A stretch of DNA of 64,000 nucleotides from Pseudomonadota bacterium (lineage in GTDB: Bacteria; Pseudomonadota; Alphaproteobacteria; Rhizobiales; Hyphomicrobiaceae), in the NCBI GenBank assembly GCA_023405815.1, contig JAEXXM010000045.1:102071-166070 (forward strand). The letters are read 5' to 3'. The translations under genes and the position numbers were made by a program. This document shows, in pieces, positions 8,382 through 16,007 of the stretch. How positions within the stretch are numbered: position 1 is the stretch's first letter; each line of letters starts with the position of its first letter. Below the pieces are notes generated by a model. It worked only from the letters and a program-made list of their open reading frames with translations, was not told the origin of the DNA and did no database searches.

Positions 8382-8762
8382 CTAGCGGTCGAACCGCTCA
8401 GAAATGACGTCCCTGTATTCTTTCTTCGACCAGCGGAAGACGAACGCGAAGTAGGCGATCACCACGAGTGCGGTGATGGCCAGTGCTGGTACGCTGAAGG
8501 AATAGTCGAAACGGGTTGCGATCAGGTCGTGGGCGCTCTCGGGCGTGTAGCCGAGCTTCTCCCACTGAGTTTGCATGGTCGCGTTCTGCCCGAGGCCGGC
8601 CCAGGTCTTCTCCGGGACGTCGAGCGTTGTCTTGCCGCCGCCTGCAAGGCCGAGATAGACCGGCACGAACAGGGTGGCGACGACGAGCGCGAGCAGGAAC
8701 AGCGTGTCGATCAGCTGACCGAACTTGGATTGCACGGGCGGCTGGTAAGGCGTCTTGGCCAT
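8382..8762 (-). CDS. Two-helix membrane protein, possible permease subunit
   Basis: A 126-residue protein with hydrophobic segments at about 17-37 (LIDTLFLLALVVATLFVPVY) and 92-112 (VPALAITALVVIAYFAFVF), and a loop of about 50 residues between them that could be periplasmic (KTTLDVPEKTWAGLGQN). GAGGAGG precedes ATG 8762. It lies 10 bp after the first small gene and 12 bp before the 64-residue gene. No family is recognised. The spacing argues for one operon with the permease. Confidence 0.75.
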   Translation of the reverse strand: MAKTPYQPPVQSKFGQLIDTLFLLALVVATLFVPVYLGLAGGGKTTLDVPEKTWAGLGQNATMQTQWEKLGYTPESAHDLIATRFDYSFSVPALAITALVVIAYFAFVFRWSKKEYRDVISERFDR

Positions 8763-8772
8763 GGGATCCTCC

Positions 8773-9066
8773 TCAAGCCTTCGAGGCCGTAAGGGCGTCG
8801 AGGTAGTGGAGGTCGAGGCCGTAGATGTGCTCCTTGTCGTCCGAGTAGTGCTGCAGCATCGCGAAGATCGATGCCGTGTTGAACAACAGGACGATCCCGC
8901 CGGCGATGGCGAGCGCGTAGACGACTTCCGGACTGCCGGCGTCTGGCAGCACCTTCCAGAAGACGAATGCGTAGGTTGACCAAAGCACCGCGACGGCCAA
9001 AACGGACCATCGCCGGTCGCCCGCGTACATGCGATGTACGCGTGTATCGATATTGCTCGTTTGCAT
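8773..9066 (-). CDS. Two-helix membrane protein, first gene of the permease operon
   Basis: A 97-residue protein with hydrophobic segments at about 21-40 (SVLAVAVLWSTYAFVFW) and 50-72 (VYALAIAGGIVLLFNTASIF), and a charged C-terminus (DDKEHIYGLDLHYLDAL). A strong AGGGGAG ribosome site lies upstream of ATG 9066. It is the promoter-proximal gene of the four-gene transporter set. Function is unknown; an accessory or stability subunit is inferred from position only. Confidence 0.75.
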   Translation of the reverse strand: MQTSNIDTRVHRMYAGDRRWSVLAVAVLWSTYAFVFWKVLPDAGSPEVVYALAIAGGIVLLFNTASIFAMLQHYSDDKEHIYGLDLHYLDALTASKA

Positions 9067-9155
9067 TGAGCTCCCCTTGTTTGCTTCTTATTTCCACCCG
9101 AGTGCGAGTTGCCTTAGAGGCAACCCATTTTTATAGGAGGAAAAGTCTGCGACGG

Positions 9156-9174
9156 CTTGACGCAAGTTGTCAAG
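9156..9174. promoter_or_regulatory. Operator-like palindrome upstream of the permease operon
   Basis: CTTGAC-N7-GTCAAG, a perfect 6-bp inverted repeat about 100 bp upstream of ATG 9066. The N7 spacing excludes an FNR box (N4). It could be the target of the divergent XRE-cupin protein or an activator. Confidence 0.4.
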
Positions 9175-9494
9175 GCACCCAAAGGCTGATTTCACTGTGG
9201 TTTTTGAAGTCAAGCCCAAAAATCATGCCGATTGGCGACATTTTAGGCGTGGAGGCGCGGGTAGCCGCTGGCGTCTTCGTCGGGGCCCCGCAACGCTCGA
9301 GCTGAAGTCCTCAGACGACGGATGGATGGGGCGTTTGCCTATGCAAGGCAAGAGAGCCCCGCCCGTGAAACCCCATCACTCCGGCTGCGCCGGATCGCTG
9401 TAGACCGCGCTCGCCGCCGCCCCCCTTCATCGCGCGAGCACGAACGCGAGTGCCCGCGTTCCTCCGCGTGTCGATACCGGGGGCAAAGCCGATT

Positions 9495-9510
9495 TCCACT
9501 TGCTAGTGGA
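9495..9510. promoter_or_regulatory. Operator-like palindrome upstream of the XRE-cupin gene
   Basis: TCCACT-N4-AGTGGA, a perfect 6-bp inverted repeat about 105 bp upstream of ATG 9615. A possible autoregulatory site. Confidence 0.35.
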
Positions 9511-9614
9511 CAGTGCTGCCGCCTTATACTTCTGGCATTGCCTCCTCGACGCTGCTGCCGACTTCAGGCAGTCGCCTCGCCGGCTTGGATGTTTTTGCAG
9601 AAGTTTGAAGGCGG

Positions 9615-10400
9615 ATGAAAACCACAAAGACTCGCAGCAAGCCCCCGGCCAAGGCCCGCGTGACTGAAAGCGATCTCGACGCGCTGACTGAGCCGTTGCC
9701 GAACGGTGGCTCGGGCGACGGCGCGACGAAAGCGCCGGGACGCGTCTCGCGCCATGTGCCGGTCGGCAAGTCTGCTCCCGCCGACGATCAGGATCCGCAT
9801 GCTCTTCACGGCGCGCGCGATAACATGCTCGAGGTTGCCATCGGGCGCGAGGTCCGTGCCTTCCGCAACAAGCTCGGCATCACCGCATCCGATCTTGCAC
9901 GTGCGGCCGACCTCTCGCTCGGCATGCTGTCGAAAATCGAGAACGGCGTGACGTCTGCCTCGCTCACCACACTGCAGCGCCTGTCGAAGGCGCTCGGTGT
10001 GCCCGTCACGTCTCTGTTCCGCCGCTTCGAGGAGCGCCGCGATGCCGTGTTCGTCTCCGCCGGCAAGGGTCTGCTCATCGAGCGCCGCGGAACGCGCGCC
10101 GGCCACCAGTATCAGCTTCTCGGCCACACCGGCGGTCTCTCCGGCAGCGTGATTGTGGAGCCCTACCTCATCACGCTCACGGAGGAGTCGGATGTCTTTC
10201 CGCTGTTCCAGCACTCCGGGCACGAGCTGATCTATATGCTGGAAGGCGAGGTGGTTTACCGCCACGCCGACAAGCTTTACCCGATGAAGCCCGGCGACAG
10301 CCTGTTCTTCGACGCCGACGCGCCGCACGGGCCCGAGGAGCTCGTCAAGCTGCCGATCCGCTTTCTTTCCGTGATCAGCTACTCCCGCGAGCTTCCCTGA
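9615..10400 (+). CDS. XRE-family transcriptional regulator with C-terminal cupin
   Basis: A 261-residue protein. A basic, low-complexity N-terminus of about 70 residues precedes an XRE helix-turn-helix at about 75-130 (GREVRAFRNKLGITASDLAR to SKIENGVTSASLTTLQRLSK). A cupin-2 barrel follows at about 180-255 (HSGHELIYMLEGEVVYRHAD, YPMKPGDSLFFDADAPHG). The family includes PuuR, which controls putrescine uptake and glutamylation genes. It is divergent from the permease-mgs-gmaS block and 105 bp before an amidotransferase gene, so local control of methylamine genes is plausible. The ligand is unknown. Confidence 0.88.
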   Translation: MKTTKTRSKPPAKARVTESDLDALTEPLPNGGSGDGATKAPGRVSRHVPVGKSAPADDQDPHALHGARDNMLEVAIGREVRAFRNKLGITASDLARAADLSLGMLSKIENGVTSASLTTLQRLSKALGVPVTSLFRRFEERRDAVFVSAGKGLLIERRGTRAGHQYQLLGHTGGLSGSVIVEPYLITLTEESDVFPLFQHSGHELIYMLEGEVVYRHADKLYPMKPGDSLFFDADAPHGPEELVKLPIRFLSVISYSRELP

Positions 10401-10505
10401 CAGCGGCGACCGCTTTGTAGAAGTTCAGTTTCCGCTTGTGCGGCTTGCAATTTCCGCTGCTTGGGAATAGGTGTTTCCTACGGGGAAAAAGTAAGTCTGT
10501 ACAGA

Positions 10506-11237
10506 ATGCTGCCGCGCATCGTTATCTTTCAGCATGCCGCCGACTGCCATCCTGGCACGTTCGCAGGTCATCTCGCGGCCGATGGAATAGTTCCAACGGT
10601 CGTGAAGCTAGATCAGGGCCAGCCTCTGCCCGATCTCGATCGCTTCGACATTCTCATGGCCATGGGCGGCCCCATGAACGTGTGGGACGAGGACCGCTTC
10701 CCTTGGCTGAAGGACGAGAAGGCGGCGATCCGCACTTGGGTGGCGGAGCACGACAAGCCCTTCCTTGGCATTTGTCTCGGGCACCAGCTCCTTGCCGAGG
10801 CGCTGGGCGGTGAGGTCGGCCCTGCGAGCATCGGCGAGATCAATCTTCTCGAGATCGCCCTCAGCGAGCACGGCATCCGTCATCCGCTCTACGATGGCTT
10901 CGGCCGCACGAAGCGAGCCCTTCAGTGGCACGGCGCCGAGGTGAAGGCGCTCCCGCCTGGCGGCGTGGTACTCGCTTCGACCACGGACTGCCCCATCGCC
11001 GCGTTTGCATACGGCTCGTCGGCTTTCGGCCTGCAGTACCATGTCGAGGCGACCGACCAATCGGTCGTCGACTGGTCGGAAGCCAACCAGGAAGCGCTGC
11101 AGCGGCTGCATCCGCCGGGTTTCGCAGGCAAGCTGCGCGCGAGCGTCATTGAAGGATTTGCCGAGCTTCTCGGAAATTCTCGCCGCGTCTACGACAACTT
11201 CATGCGCATCGCCGTCGAGCGCCTCGCCTACGCCTAG
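10506..11237 (+). CDS. Class I glutamine amidotransferase-like protein
   Basis: A 243-residue protein of the GuaA-type GATase domain. The nucleophile Cys is in FLGICLGHQLLAEALGG, and the triad His is in GLQYHVEAT followed by an acidic residue. MAMGGPMNVWDEDRFPWL is the typical oxyanion/loop region. ATG 10506 is preferred over an upstream in-frame ATG because similarity begins at MLPRIVIFQ. It follows the XRE-cupin gene and could hydrolyse gamma-glutamyl compounds, like PuuD in the Puu pathway, but its GICLGHQ motif resembles GuaA-type more than PuuD-type enzymes. Substrate unknown. Its stop overlaps the convergent monooxygenase stop by 4 bp. Confidence 0.85.
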   Translation: MLPRIVIFQHAADCHPGTFAGHLAADGIVPTVVKLDQGQPLPDLDRFDILMAMGGPMNVWDEDRFPWLKDEKAAIRTWVAEHDKPFLGICLGHQLLAEALGGEVGPASIGEINLLEIALSEHGIRHPLYDGFGRTKRALQWHGAEVKALPPGGVVLASTTDCPIAAFAYGSSAFGLQYHVEATDQSVVDWSEANQEALQRLHPPGFAGKLRASVIEGFAELLGNSRRVYDNFMRIAVERLAYA

Positions 11238-12478
11238 TCCGCTCTCCAGCCGTAAAGCCAGTCATAGCGTGCCATCAGGCGATGCGCCGGCATGTGCCGC
11301 AGGACGAGGTCGCGCGCCATCGCAGCGGGGCCCGCGAGATGATAGATGCTGCCGTTGCGTTGCGAAGCGCGGGCCACGCGCGTGACGCGACCACGCCGAG
11401 CCAGCTCGTACGCGCGCAGCGCCGCTGGAACGTCGGCCGGCTGACGCGCCAGCGCATTGGCGATGACCGCCGCGTCCTCCAGTGCCATCACCGCACCGGC
11501 AGCGAAGAACGGCAGCACCGGATGGGCCGCATCGCCGAGCAGCGCAATAGGACCGCGCGTCCAATGCTTGGGTGTCGGCAATGTGTGCAGAGCCCAACGT
11601 TTCCACGATTGTGCAGCGAGCATCAGCGCCTGCAACGGCTCGGCGCATTCCGGCATGCTTTGCTGCACCCAAAACGGTGGAACCGGTGCGCTCCAGTCGC
11701 TGCTGTCGTGATCGTCCGTGAGGACGACGATGATGGCGAGCTCGGCACCGCCCGAAATCGGGTAGTGGACGACATGCGCGTCGGGGAACAGCCATATCGT
11801 CGTTTCGTTGCGGTGAAAGTCTGGCGGCAGCTCGTCGATGGCGACGGTGCTGCGCGCCGCGCTCTTGCCTGAGAAGCGTGGCTTCGTCGGATCGATGAGC
11901 ATCGTGCGCATTGGTGACCAGACGCCGTCCGCGGCGATGAGCGCTTTCCCGGTCCACGCCGCGCCGTTGTCGGCCGCGACCGCGACGCGGCTTCTCTCGT
12001 ACGCAACCTCGGAAGCCTCGAAGTCGAGCGATATGGCGATCAGCGGCTCGGCGCGAGCGGCCTCCGCCAGTGCACTATGCAGGTCCCTGCGATGCGCGAC
12101 CCAGTACGGCGCGCCGTGGCGCATCGCGATCCAGCGCCCGAGCGGCAGCCGCGCCAGCTGCGCGCCGCTGCGCCCGTCGCGCACACTGAGCGCCTCCGGC
12201 ACGCCAACATGCGGGCGCAGCGCATCGGCAACGCCGAGGTGCCGCAGAATGAGCGTCCCGTTGGGACCGATCTGGATGCCGGCACCCTCCTCATGGAAGA
12301 CGGCTCGTCGTTCCAGGACATGCGAGGCGATGCCGCGGCGCGCCAACGCCAGCGCCGTCGCGAGGCCGCCGATGCCGCCACCGGCAACGAGGACCGGCTC
12401 TGGTCGGCCGGTGCGCGTCCTCGCGAGCGCGGCCTCGGCGTTCTCATTCGCCAGCGGGTCGAGCTTCGGGAGGCTCAT
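11234..12478 (-). CDS. FAD-dependent monooxygenase, salicylate hydroxylase-like
   Basis: A 414-residue class A flavoprotein. It shows the dinucleotide-binding motif VLVAGGGIGGLATALAL near residue 30, the DG motif in ALIAADGVWSPMR, and the GD motif in PIALLGDAAHPVLP. The family hydroxylates aromatic substrates with NAD(P)H and O2 in the cytosol. ATG 12478 (MSLPKLDPL) is the natural start; the frame stays open further upstream without conserved sequence. The next gene on the same strand, the NDUFS6-like zinc finger, ends 31 bp upstream. Substrate cannot be inferred. Confidence 0.88.
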   Translation of the reverse strand: MSLPKLDPLANENAEAALARTRTGRPEPVLVAGGGIGGLATALALARRGIASHVLERRAVFHEEGAGIQIGPNGTLILRHLGVADALRPHVGVPEALSVRDGRSGAQLARLPLGRWIAMRHGAPYWVAHRRDLHSALAEAARAEPLIAISLDFEASEVAYERSRVAVAADNGAAWTGKALIAADGVWSPMRTMLIDPTKPRFSGKSAARSTVAIDELPPDFHRNETTIWLFPDAHVVHYPISGGAELAIIVVLTDDHDSSDWSAPVPPFWVQQSMPECAEPLQALMLAAQSWKRWALHTLPTPKHWTRGPIALLGDAAHPVLPFFAAGAVMALEDAAVIANALARQPADVPAALRAYELARRGRVTRVARASQRNGSIYHLAGPAAMARDLVLRHMPAHRLMARYDWLYGWRAD

Positions 12479-12509
12479 GTCATTGCGGGGAGGGACGAGA
12501 GGCGTGCCG

Positions 12510-12761
12510 CTAGGCCGCTTCCTCGATGTTGTTGATGATGCAGCCGGGCGGGTCGCTCTCGGCGGCCGACAGGCGGGGATCGTAGATGTAGAGCGTCGAG
12601 CAGTAGGGGCACAGGATCTGCCCGTCGTCGCCCATGTCGAGATAGACGTGCGGGTGGTCGAACGGGGCCCTCGCTCCCATGCAATTGAGCTCGCGAACGC
12701 CGATGAAGATCTTCTCGACGCCCTGATCGTTGGCGAGGTGGGGAACGGGGCTGGAGGCCAT
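12510..12761 (-). CDS. Zinc-finger domain protein, NDUFS6-like
   Basis: An 83-residue protein. Cys and His ligands are visible in ELNCMGARAPFDHPHVYLDM and GQILCPYCSTLYIYD, in the C-x-H-CxxC order of the NDUFS6 (complex I accessory) zinc-finger family, common as a stand-alone protein in Alphaproteobacteria. A complex I accessory role is likely by family. It lies 31 bp before the monooxygenase, so the two may be co-transcribed by chance of layout. Confidence 0.85.
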   Translation of the reverse strand: MASSPVPHLANDQGVEKIFIGVRELNCMGARAPFDHPHVYLDMGDDGQILCPYCSTLYIYDPRLSAAESDPPGCIINNIEEAA

Positions 12762-12881
12762 TGATCTGCCCTGCAGTTTTTCGATGAAGCAGGCTCGACC
12801 ATAGCGCCGGCGGGTGGCAAATGATAGGGGTGCGCGCCGGTGCAGCAAGCGTCGGATCGGCGCGCCCGAAGAGGTGCCCAG

Positions 12882-13634
12882 TTGCAGAAATTCAGCTCCG
12901 ACGGGATCGACATTGCCTACCTTGACGAGGGTCAGGGCGATGCCGTGCTCCTCATTCACGGCTTCGCGTCGAACGCCGCGACCAACTGGGTCGACACCGG
13001 CTGGGTGAGGACACTGACAAAAGCCGGATACCGCGTCGTCGCCTACGACAACCGCGGCCACGGACACAGTGCCAAGCTCTATGACCTTGCCGCGTACGGC
13101 GCCCCGATCATGGCGGAGGATGCGCGCCGCCTTCTCGATCATCTCGGCATCGGCCGCGCGCACGTCGTCGGCTACTCGATGGGAGCGCGCATCGCCGCCT
13201 TCCTCGGCATGGCGCATCCGGAAAGGGTCCGCAGCCTCGTCTTCGGCGGTCTCGGCATCAACATGGTGCGCGGCGTTGCCGGCACCGGCCCGGTGGCTCA
13301 CGCGCTCGAGGCCGCGAGCATCGATGAGGTCACCAACCCGACCGCGCGCACGTTCCGCGCTTTCGCCGAGCAGACTGGGAGCGACCTCAAGGCTTTGGCC
13401 GCATGCATCCGCTCTTCGCGCGCGCCGATTACCGCCGAAGCGCTGGGTAAGCTCGCCTCTCCGGTGCTCGTCGTCGTCGGCGAGCGCGATGTCATCGGCG
13501 GCTCGGCTGCGGGCCTCGCGGCGCTGATACCTGACGCGCGCGCTGTCGAGCTCCCTGACCGCGATCATATGAAGGCGGTCGGCGACAAAGGCTTCAAGCA
13601 GGCTGTAGTCGAATTTCTCGCCGCGCAATCCTAG
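12882..13634 (+). CDS. Alpha/beta hydrolase
   Basis: About 250 residues with an alpha/beta-hydrolase core: oxyanion motif LLIHGFASNAATNW, nucleophile elbow VVGYSMGARIA (Ser), acid in VVVGERDVIGG, and catalytic His in LPDRDHMKAV. Two starts are possible: TTG 12882, with a GAAGAGGTG ribosome site, begins at LQKFSSDGIDIAYLDEG; GTG 12840 would add 14 basic residues. TTG is preferred because similarity starts there. It faces away from the zinc-finger gene with a short divergent promoter region. Substrate unknown. Confidence 0.85.
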   Translation: MQKFSSDGIDIAYLDEGQGDAVLLIHGFASNAATNWVDTGWVRTLTKAGYRVVAYDNRGHGHSAKLYDLAAYGAPIMAEDARRLLDHLGIGRAHVVGYSMGARIAAFLGMAHPERVRSLVFGGLGINMVRGVAGTGPVAHALEAASIDEVTNPTARTFRAFAEQTGSDLKALAACIRSSRAPITAEALGKLASPVLVVVGERDVIGGSAAGLAALIPDARAVELPDRDHMKAVGDKGFKQAVVEFLAAQS

Positions 13635-14058
13635 GCGGACACGGCATCGGAGCGGCCCGGCGGCGGGCCCGCATACGAGGCCCCGGCGACCGCCACCGGA
13701 ATCTCGAAAGACAAACGCGGGGTTGCCAGGAGATTCGGCAGCCGGTCAATGCCGGGGCCAAGACGCAGTACACACTCAGGGATGCGGCGCATACGCAGTA
13801 CGAATTGGCCACTGCCTGAGGGCCTGGATCGCTCCAGACCCCCAATTATTAACAAGCCAACCGTGACAGGTCTGCATGCGGTTTGGCGATCGCGACATTC
13901 CGGCTGTGGATAACTTCCGATCCGCCGTTGTTCCGCCACGACCTCTGCGATTGCGCCCCGTTCGAGTCGCAAATGCGCCCGAATGCATTGGTTCCTATGC
14001 ACCTGGGAAAGATGGCGAATTCATAGTCCGTTAGTGTTACCGCGGTTAGCGTTCGGCC
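13635..14058. other. 424-bp intergenic region
   Basis: No gene is supported. One perfect DnaA-box-like 9-mer (TGTGGATAA, 13905-13913) and a short AT-rich patch are present. The base composition is less GC-rich near 13840-14050 than in the flanking genes. Confidence 0.5.
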
Positions 14059-14730
14059 ATGCCATCCGTCCCGTTTCGCGTCCTTTTTGGCATCCTTTTC
14101 CCTGTGCTGCTCACTGGCTGTGGCGGCACCGGCCCGACTTTTATTGCCAAGAACGAGCCCTGGCGGGCCGACGAGGAGCGGGCCTGCCTCGCCGCCGGCG
14201 TCGTTCACGATGGCCCCTTCATAAGGACCAAGCTGTCGCTCGGAGGCCCCAGTGTCTGCGGCGCGGAGCGGCCCTTCGAGATGGCAGCCGCCGACAATGG
14301 CCGTGTTGCCCTCAGCCCCGTCGCCTACCTGCGCTGTCCCATGATCCCCCAGGTCAACCGCTGGGTCGTCAACTCGATCGGCCCGGCGGCGCAACGCATC
14401 TACGGGGTGCCACTCGTCGAGTTGAAAATCGCCGGCTCGTACGCCTGCCGCCCGATCAACCACACCAGCGGCGAGTACCTGTCCGAGCATGGTCACGCCA
14501 ATGCGCTCGACGTCTCGGGCTTCGTCCTCGCCGACGGCCGCCGCATTTCCGTGAAGCGCGGCTGGAACGGCGACTATCGCGACCGCGCTTTCCTGCGTGC
14601 TGTGCACGAAGGGGCCTGCCATGAGTTCACGACCGTGCTCGGGCCCGAATACAACTCGTTGCACCACGACCACTTTCACGTCGATCTCGCGCGCCGCGGC
14701 CCCGACGGCCTGAAGACCGTGTGCAAATAG
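14059..14730 (+). CDS. Extensin-like C-terminal domain lipoprotein
   Basis: A 223-residue protein. A type II signal peptide (FGILFPVLLTGCGG, lipobox LLTGC, Cys22) precedes an extensin-like domain with paired Cys residues (ERACLAAG, SVCGAERPFEMA, YLRCPMIPQ, GSYACRPINH). Conserved His/Asp motifs are SEHGHANALDVSGF and YNSLHHDHFHVDLAR, which resemble zinc peptidase centres of the DD/LD-carboxypeptidase superfamily. The protein is presumably anchored in the periplasm and may act on peptidoglycan; this is family-level inference. Confidence 0.85.
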   Translation: MPSVPFRVLFGILFPVLLTGCGGTGPTFIAKNEPWRADEERACLAAGVVHDGPFIRTKLSLGGPSVCGAERPFEMAAADNGRVALSPVAYLRCPMIPQVNRWVVNSIGPAAQRIYGVPLVELKIAGSYACRPINHTSGEYLSEHGHANALDVSGFVLADGRRISVKRGWNGDYRDRAFLRAVHEGACHEFTTVLGPEYNSLHHDHFHVDLARRGPDGLKTVCK

Positions 14731-14748
14731 GTGGCGAGAGTCTACTGA

Positions 14749-14889
14749 TCAGTCCTCTTCGTCGCCGCAGTCGACCGGGAACTCCATGTCGGATTCCCAG
14801 CAGATGAAGTCCGGCTGCAGGCGTTGCACGACCGGCGGCGTGGTGAGGCCGGCCGCAAGGAGGATGGCGAGCAACACAGCGTTTTGCAT
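14749..14889 (-). CDS. 46-residue secreted mini-protein
   Basis: A short gene with a strong GGGAGGTG ribosome site before ATG 14889. Residues 1-18 (MQNAVLLAILLAAGLTTP) look like a signal peptide. The mature part is about 28 residues, strongly acidic, with two Cys (FICWESDMEFPVDCGDEED) that could form one disulfide. It is convergent with the extensin-like gene. Function unknown. Confidence rests on the ribosome site, signal peptide and clean stop. Confidence 0.55.
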   Translation of the reverse strand: MQNAVLLAILLAAGLTTPPVVQRLQPDFICWESDMEFPVDCGDEED

Positions 14890-14929
14890 GCGGGCACCTC
14901 CCGATCCGGGAGCCGCAGCCTAGCGCGAT

Positions 14930-15556
14930 CTAGCGCGTGCGGCCAGCGCGTGCGAGCGTCGATGCATCGTTTGCGTCTGCGTTCGACGCCGATCTCGCCC
15001 GTTTGCCTGCGAAATACGCCTGCGCCTGGGCCATGTCGGTAGACGCCATGGTCGAGACCGAGGTGGCGCGCAGCTCGCGCATTCCCTCGACGTCGATATC
15101 GCCGAGCTTGACGTGCTGTGCGTACTGCATGGCGACGAGCCCGCGCCCGTCGGCGGCTCGGGCATACTTGAAGACGTTGAACTCCATCACGTCGCTCTCC
15201 GGGGCCCAGGTGAGGAAGTCGATGATCGCCTCGCCCGTTCTGTCGTCTACGACAATGGCGTAGTTCGCATCCTTGTTTGTCTCTTTCACCGCTTTGCCGA
15301 CCGCCTGCACGGCCGCCAGAGGATCATCGCCCATCTCTGGATAGGCGTGGAACGCGAACAGCTTCGACCAGTCGTTGACCGTCTCGCCCGCGCGAGTGAA
15401 CTCCGCGATTCCATTGCCGGGCTGCCCGTCGGGGAGCGTGGCCTGGTCCTCGTAGGCGAGCGTATAGCGCTCGTCGCCGAACTCGATCGTCGGAGCGTCG
15501 GCAGCAAGCGCTCCCGAGAAGGAGGCGATGAGAGCGGCAAGGGGCAAGAGGCGCAT
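14930..15556 (-). CDS. Secreted protein of unknown function
   Basis: A 208-residue protein with a clear signal peptide (MRLLPLAALIASFSGALAAD, cut after ALA). The mature domain has no known motif; an ordered stretch is AIVVDDRTGEAIIDFLTWAP, and the C-terminus is Arg/Ala/Ser-rich. ATG 15556 is chosen because it begins the signal peptide; an upstream in-frame ATG would bury it. It lies 10 bp after a 70-residue unknown gene and is probably co-transcribed with it. Confidence 0.78.
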   Translation of the reverse strand: MRLLPLAALIASFSGALAADAPTIEFGDERYTLAYEDQATLPDGQPGNGIAEFTRAGETVNDWSKLFAFHAYPEMGDDPLAAVQAVGKAVKETNKDANYAIVVDDRTGEAIIDFLTWAPESDVMEFNVFKYARAADGRGLVAMQYAQHVKLGDIDVEGMRELRATSVSTMASTDMAQAQAYFAGKRARSASNADANDASTLARAGRTR

Positions 15557-15566
15557 GGGACGACCC

Positions 15567-15779
15567 TCAGAAGCGAGACGATGTGGCGATGCAGGTGAGT
15601 TGATGTGCGCCAACGACACGGTCGAACGGCTCGTCCTCGCGGCGGATCTTGTAGAGGGTGGCGCCGTCGCCGAGCGTCAGGAGCTGCTCGATGCGATAGG
15701 AGGCCTCGGGGGCCATCTGCCCCACCTCGAGCCCCGTGATCTGCACGAACGAACCGATTTCGAGCTCGCGCTGCGCCAT
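15567..15779 (-). CDS. Small cytosolic protein of unknown function
   Basis: A 70-residue protein starting MAQRELEIGSFVQITG, with no signal or membrane segment. It looks like a small beta-barrel (GDGATLYKIRREDEPFDRVV). GAGGTG lies at ribosome-site distance from ATG 15779. It forms a pair with the secreted protein 10 bp downstream. No family recognised. Confidence 0.68.
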   Translation of the reverse strand: MAQRELEIGSFVQITGLEVGQMAPEASYRIEQLLTLGDGATLYKIRREDEPFDRVVGAHQLTCIATSSRF

Positions 15780-15867
15780 GCCCACACCTCACCCTTGTGG
15801 GGCAACGCCCCGCTGAGGCACAGCCTATGGTCGGAAGCTAAAAGGCCTCTTTGGATGATCGGAAAAA

Positions 15868-15882
15868 ATGGATCGAATCCAT
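15868..15882. promoter_or_regulatory. Palindrome upstream of egtB
   Basis: ATGGAT-CGA-ATCCAT, a 6-bp inverted repeat in the 228-bp region between the small unknown gene and egtB, about 125 bp before the egtB start. A candidate operator for either divergent unit. Confidence 0.3.
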
Positions 15883-16007
15883 ACTGGAATTGCATTTCCG
15901 CGCAGCCTATGCGCCACGCTAAGAATTTTTCATGGGATGATGAACCTTTGAATACGGCCCATCGTTATTCGGCAACCGCCCGCTGACCCTCGCCCACGGA
16001 GGCACCC

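Larger units (their letters stand above)
9067..9614. other. 548-bp divergent intergenic region between permease operon and XRE-cupin regulator
   Basis: No convincing gene is seen. The stretch must hold the promoters of both divergent units. It contains three palindromes: 9156-9174, AACGCG-N6-CGCGTT at 9443-9460, and 9495-9510. The regulator most likely acts here. Confidence 0.6.

Noticed and set aside
9156..9174. CTTGAC-N7-GTCAAG considered as an FNR/FixK box for the permease operon.
   Set aside because: Spacing is 7, not 4 bases, so it is listed as a palindrome of unknown factor instead.
9322..9618. Open plus-strand frame before the XRE-cupin gene.
   Set aside because: Low-complexity Arg/Ser translation, no ribosome site, and it overlaps palindromes and the likely promoter of the regulator.
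13905..13913. Perfect DnaA-box-like TGTGGATAA in a gene-poor stretch.
   Set aside because: Only one box was seen, with no cluster of boxes, no strong AT-rich unwinding region, and no dnaA, dnaN, hemE or parAB nearby. A single 9-mer is expected by chance.
13631..14002. Open minus-strand frame of about 120 codons in the 13.6-14.0 kb gap.
   Set aside because: No ribosome site, no domain-like sequence, and the translation is dominated by Arg/Pro/Gly as expected for antisense or random high-GC DNA.
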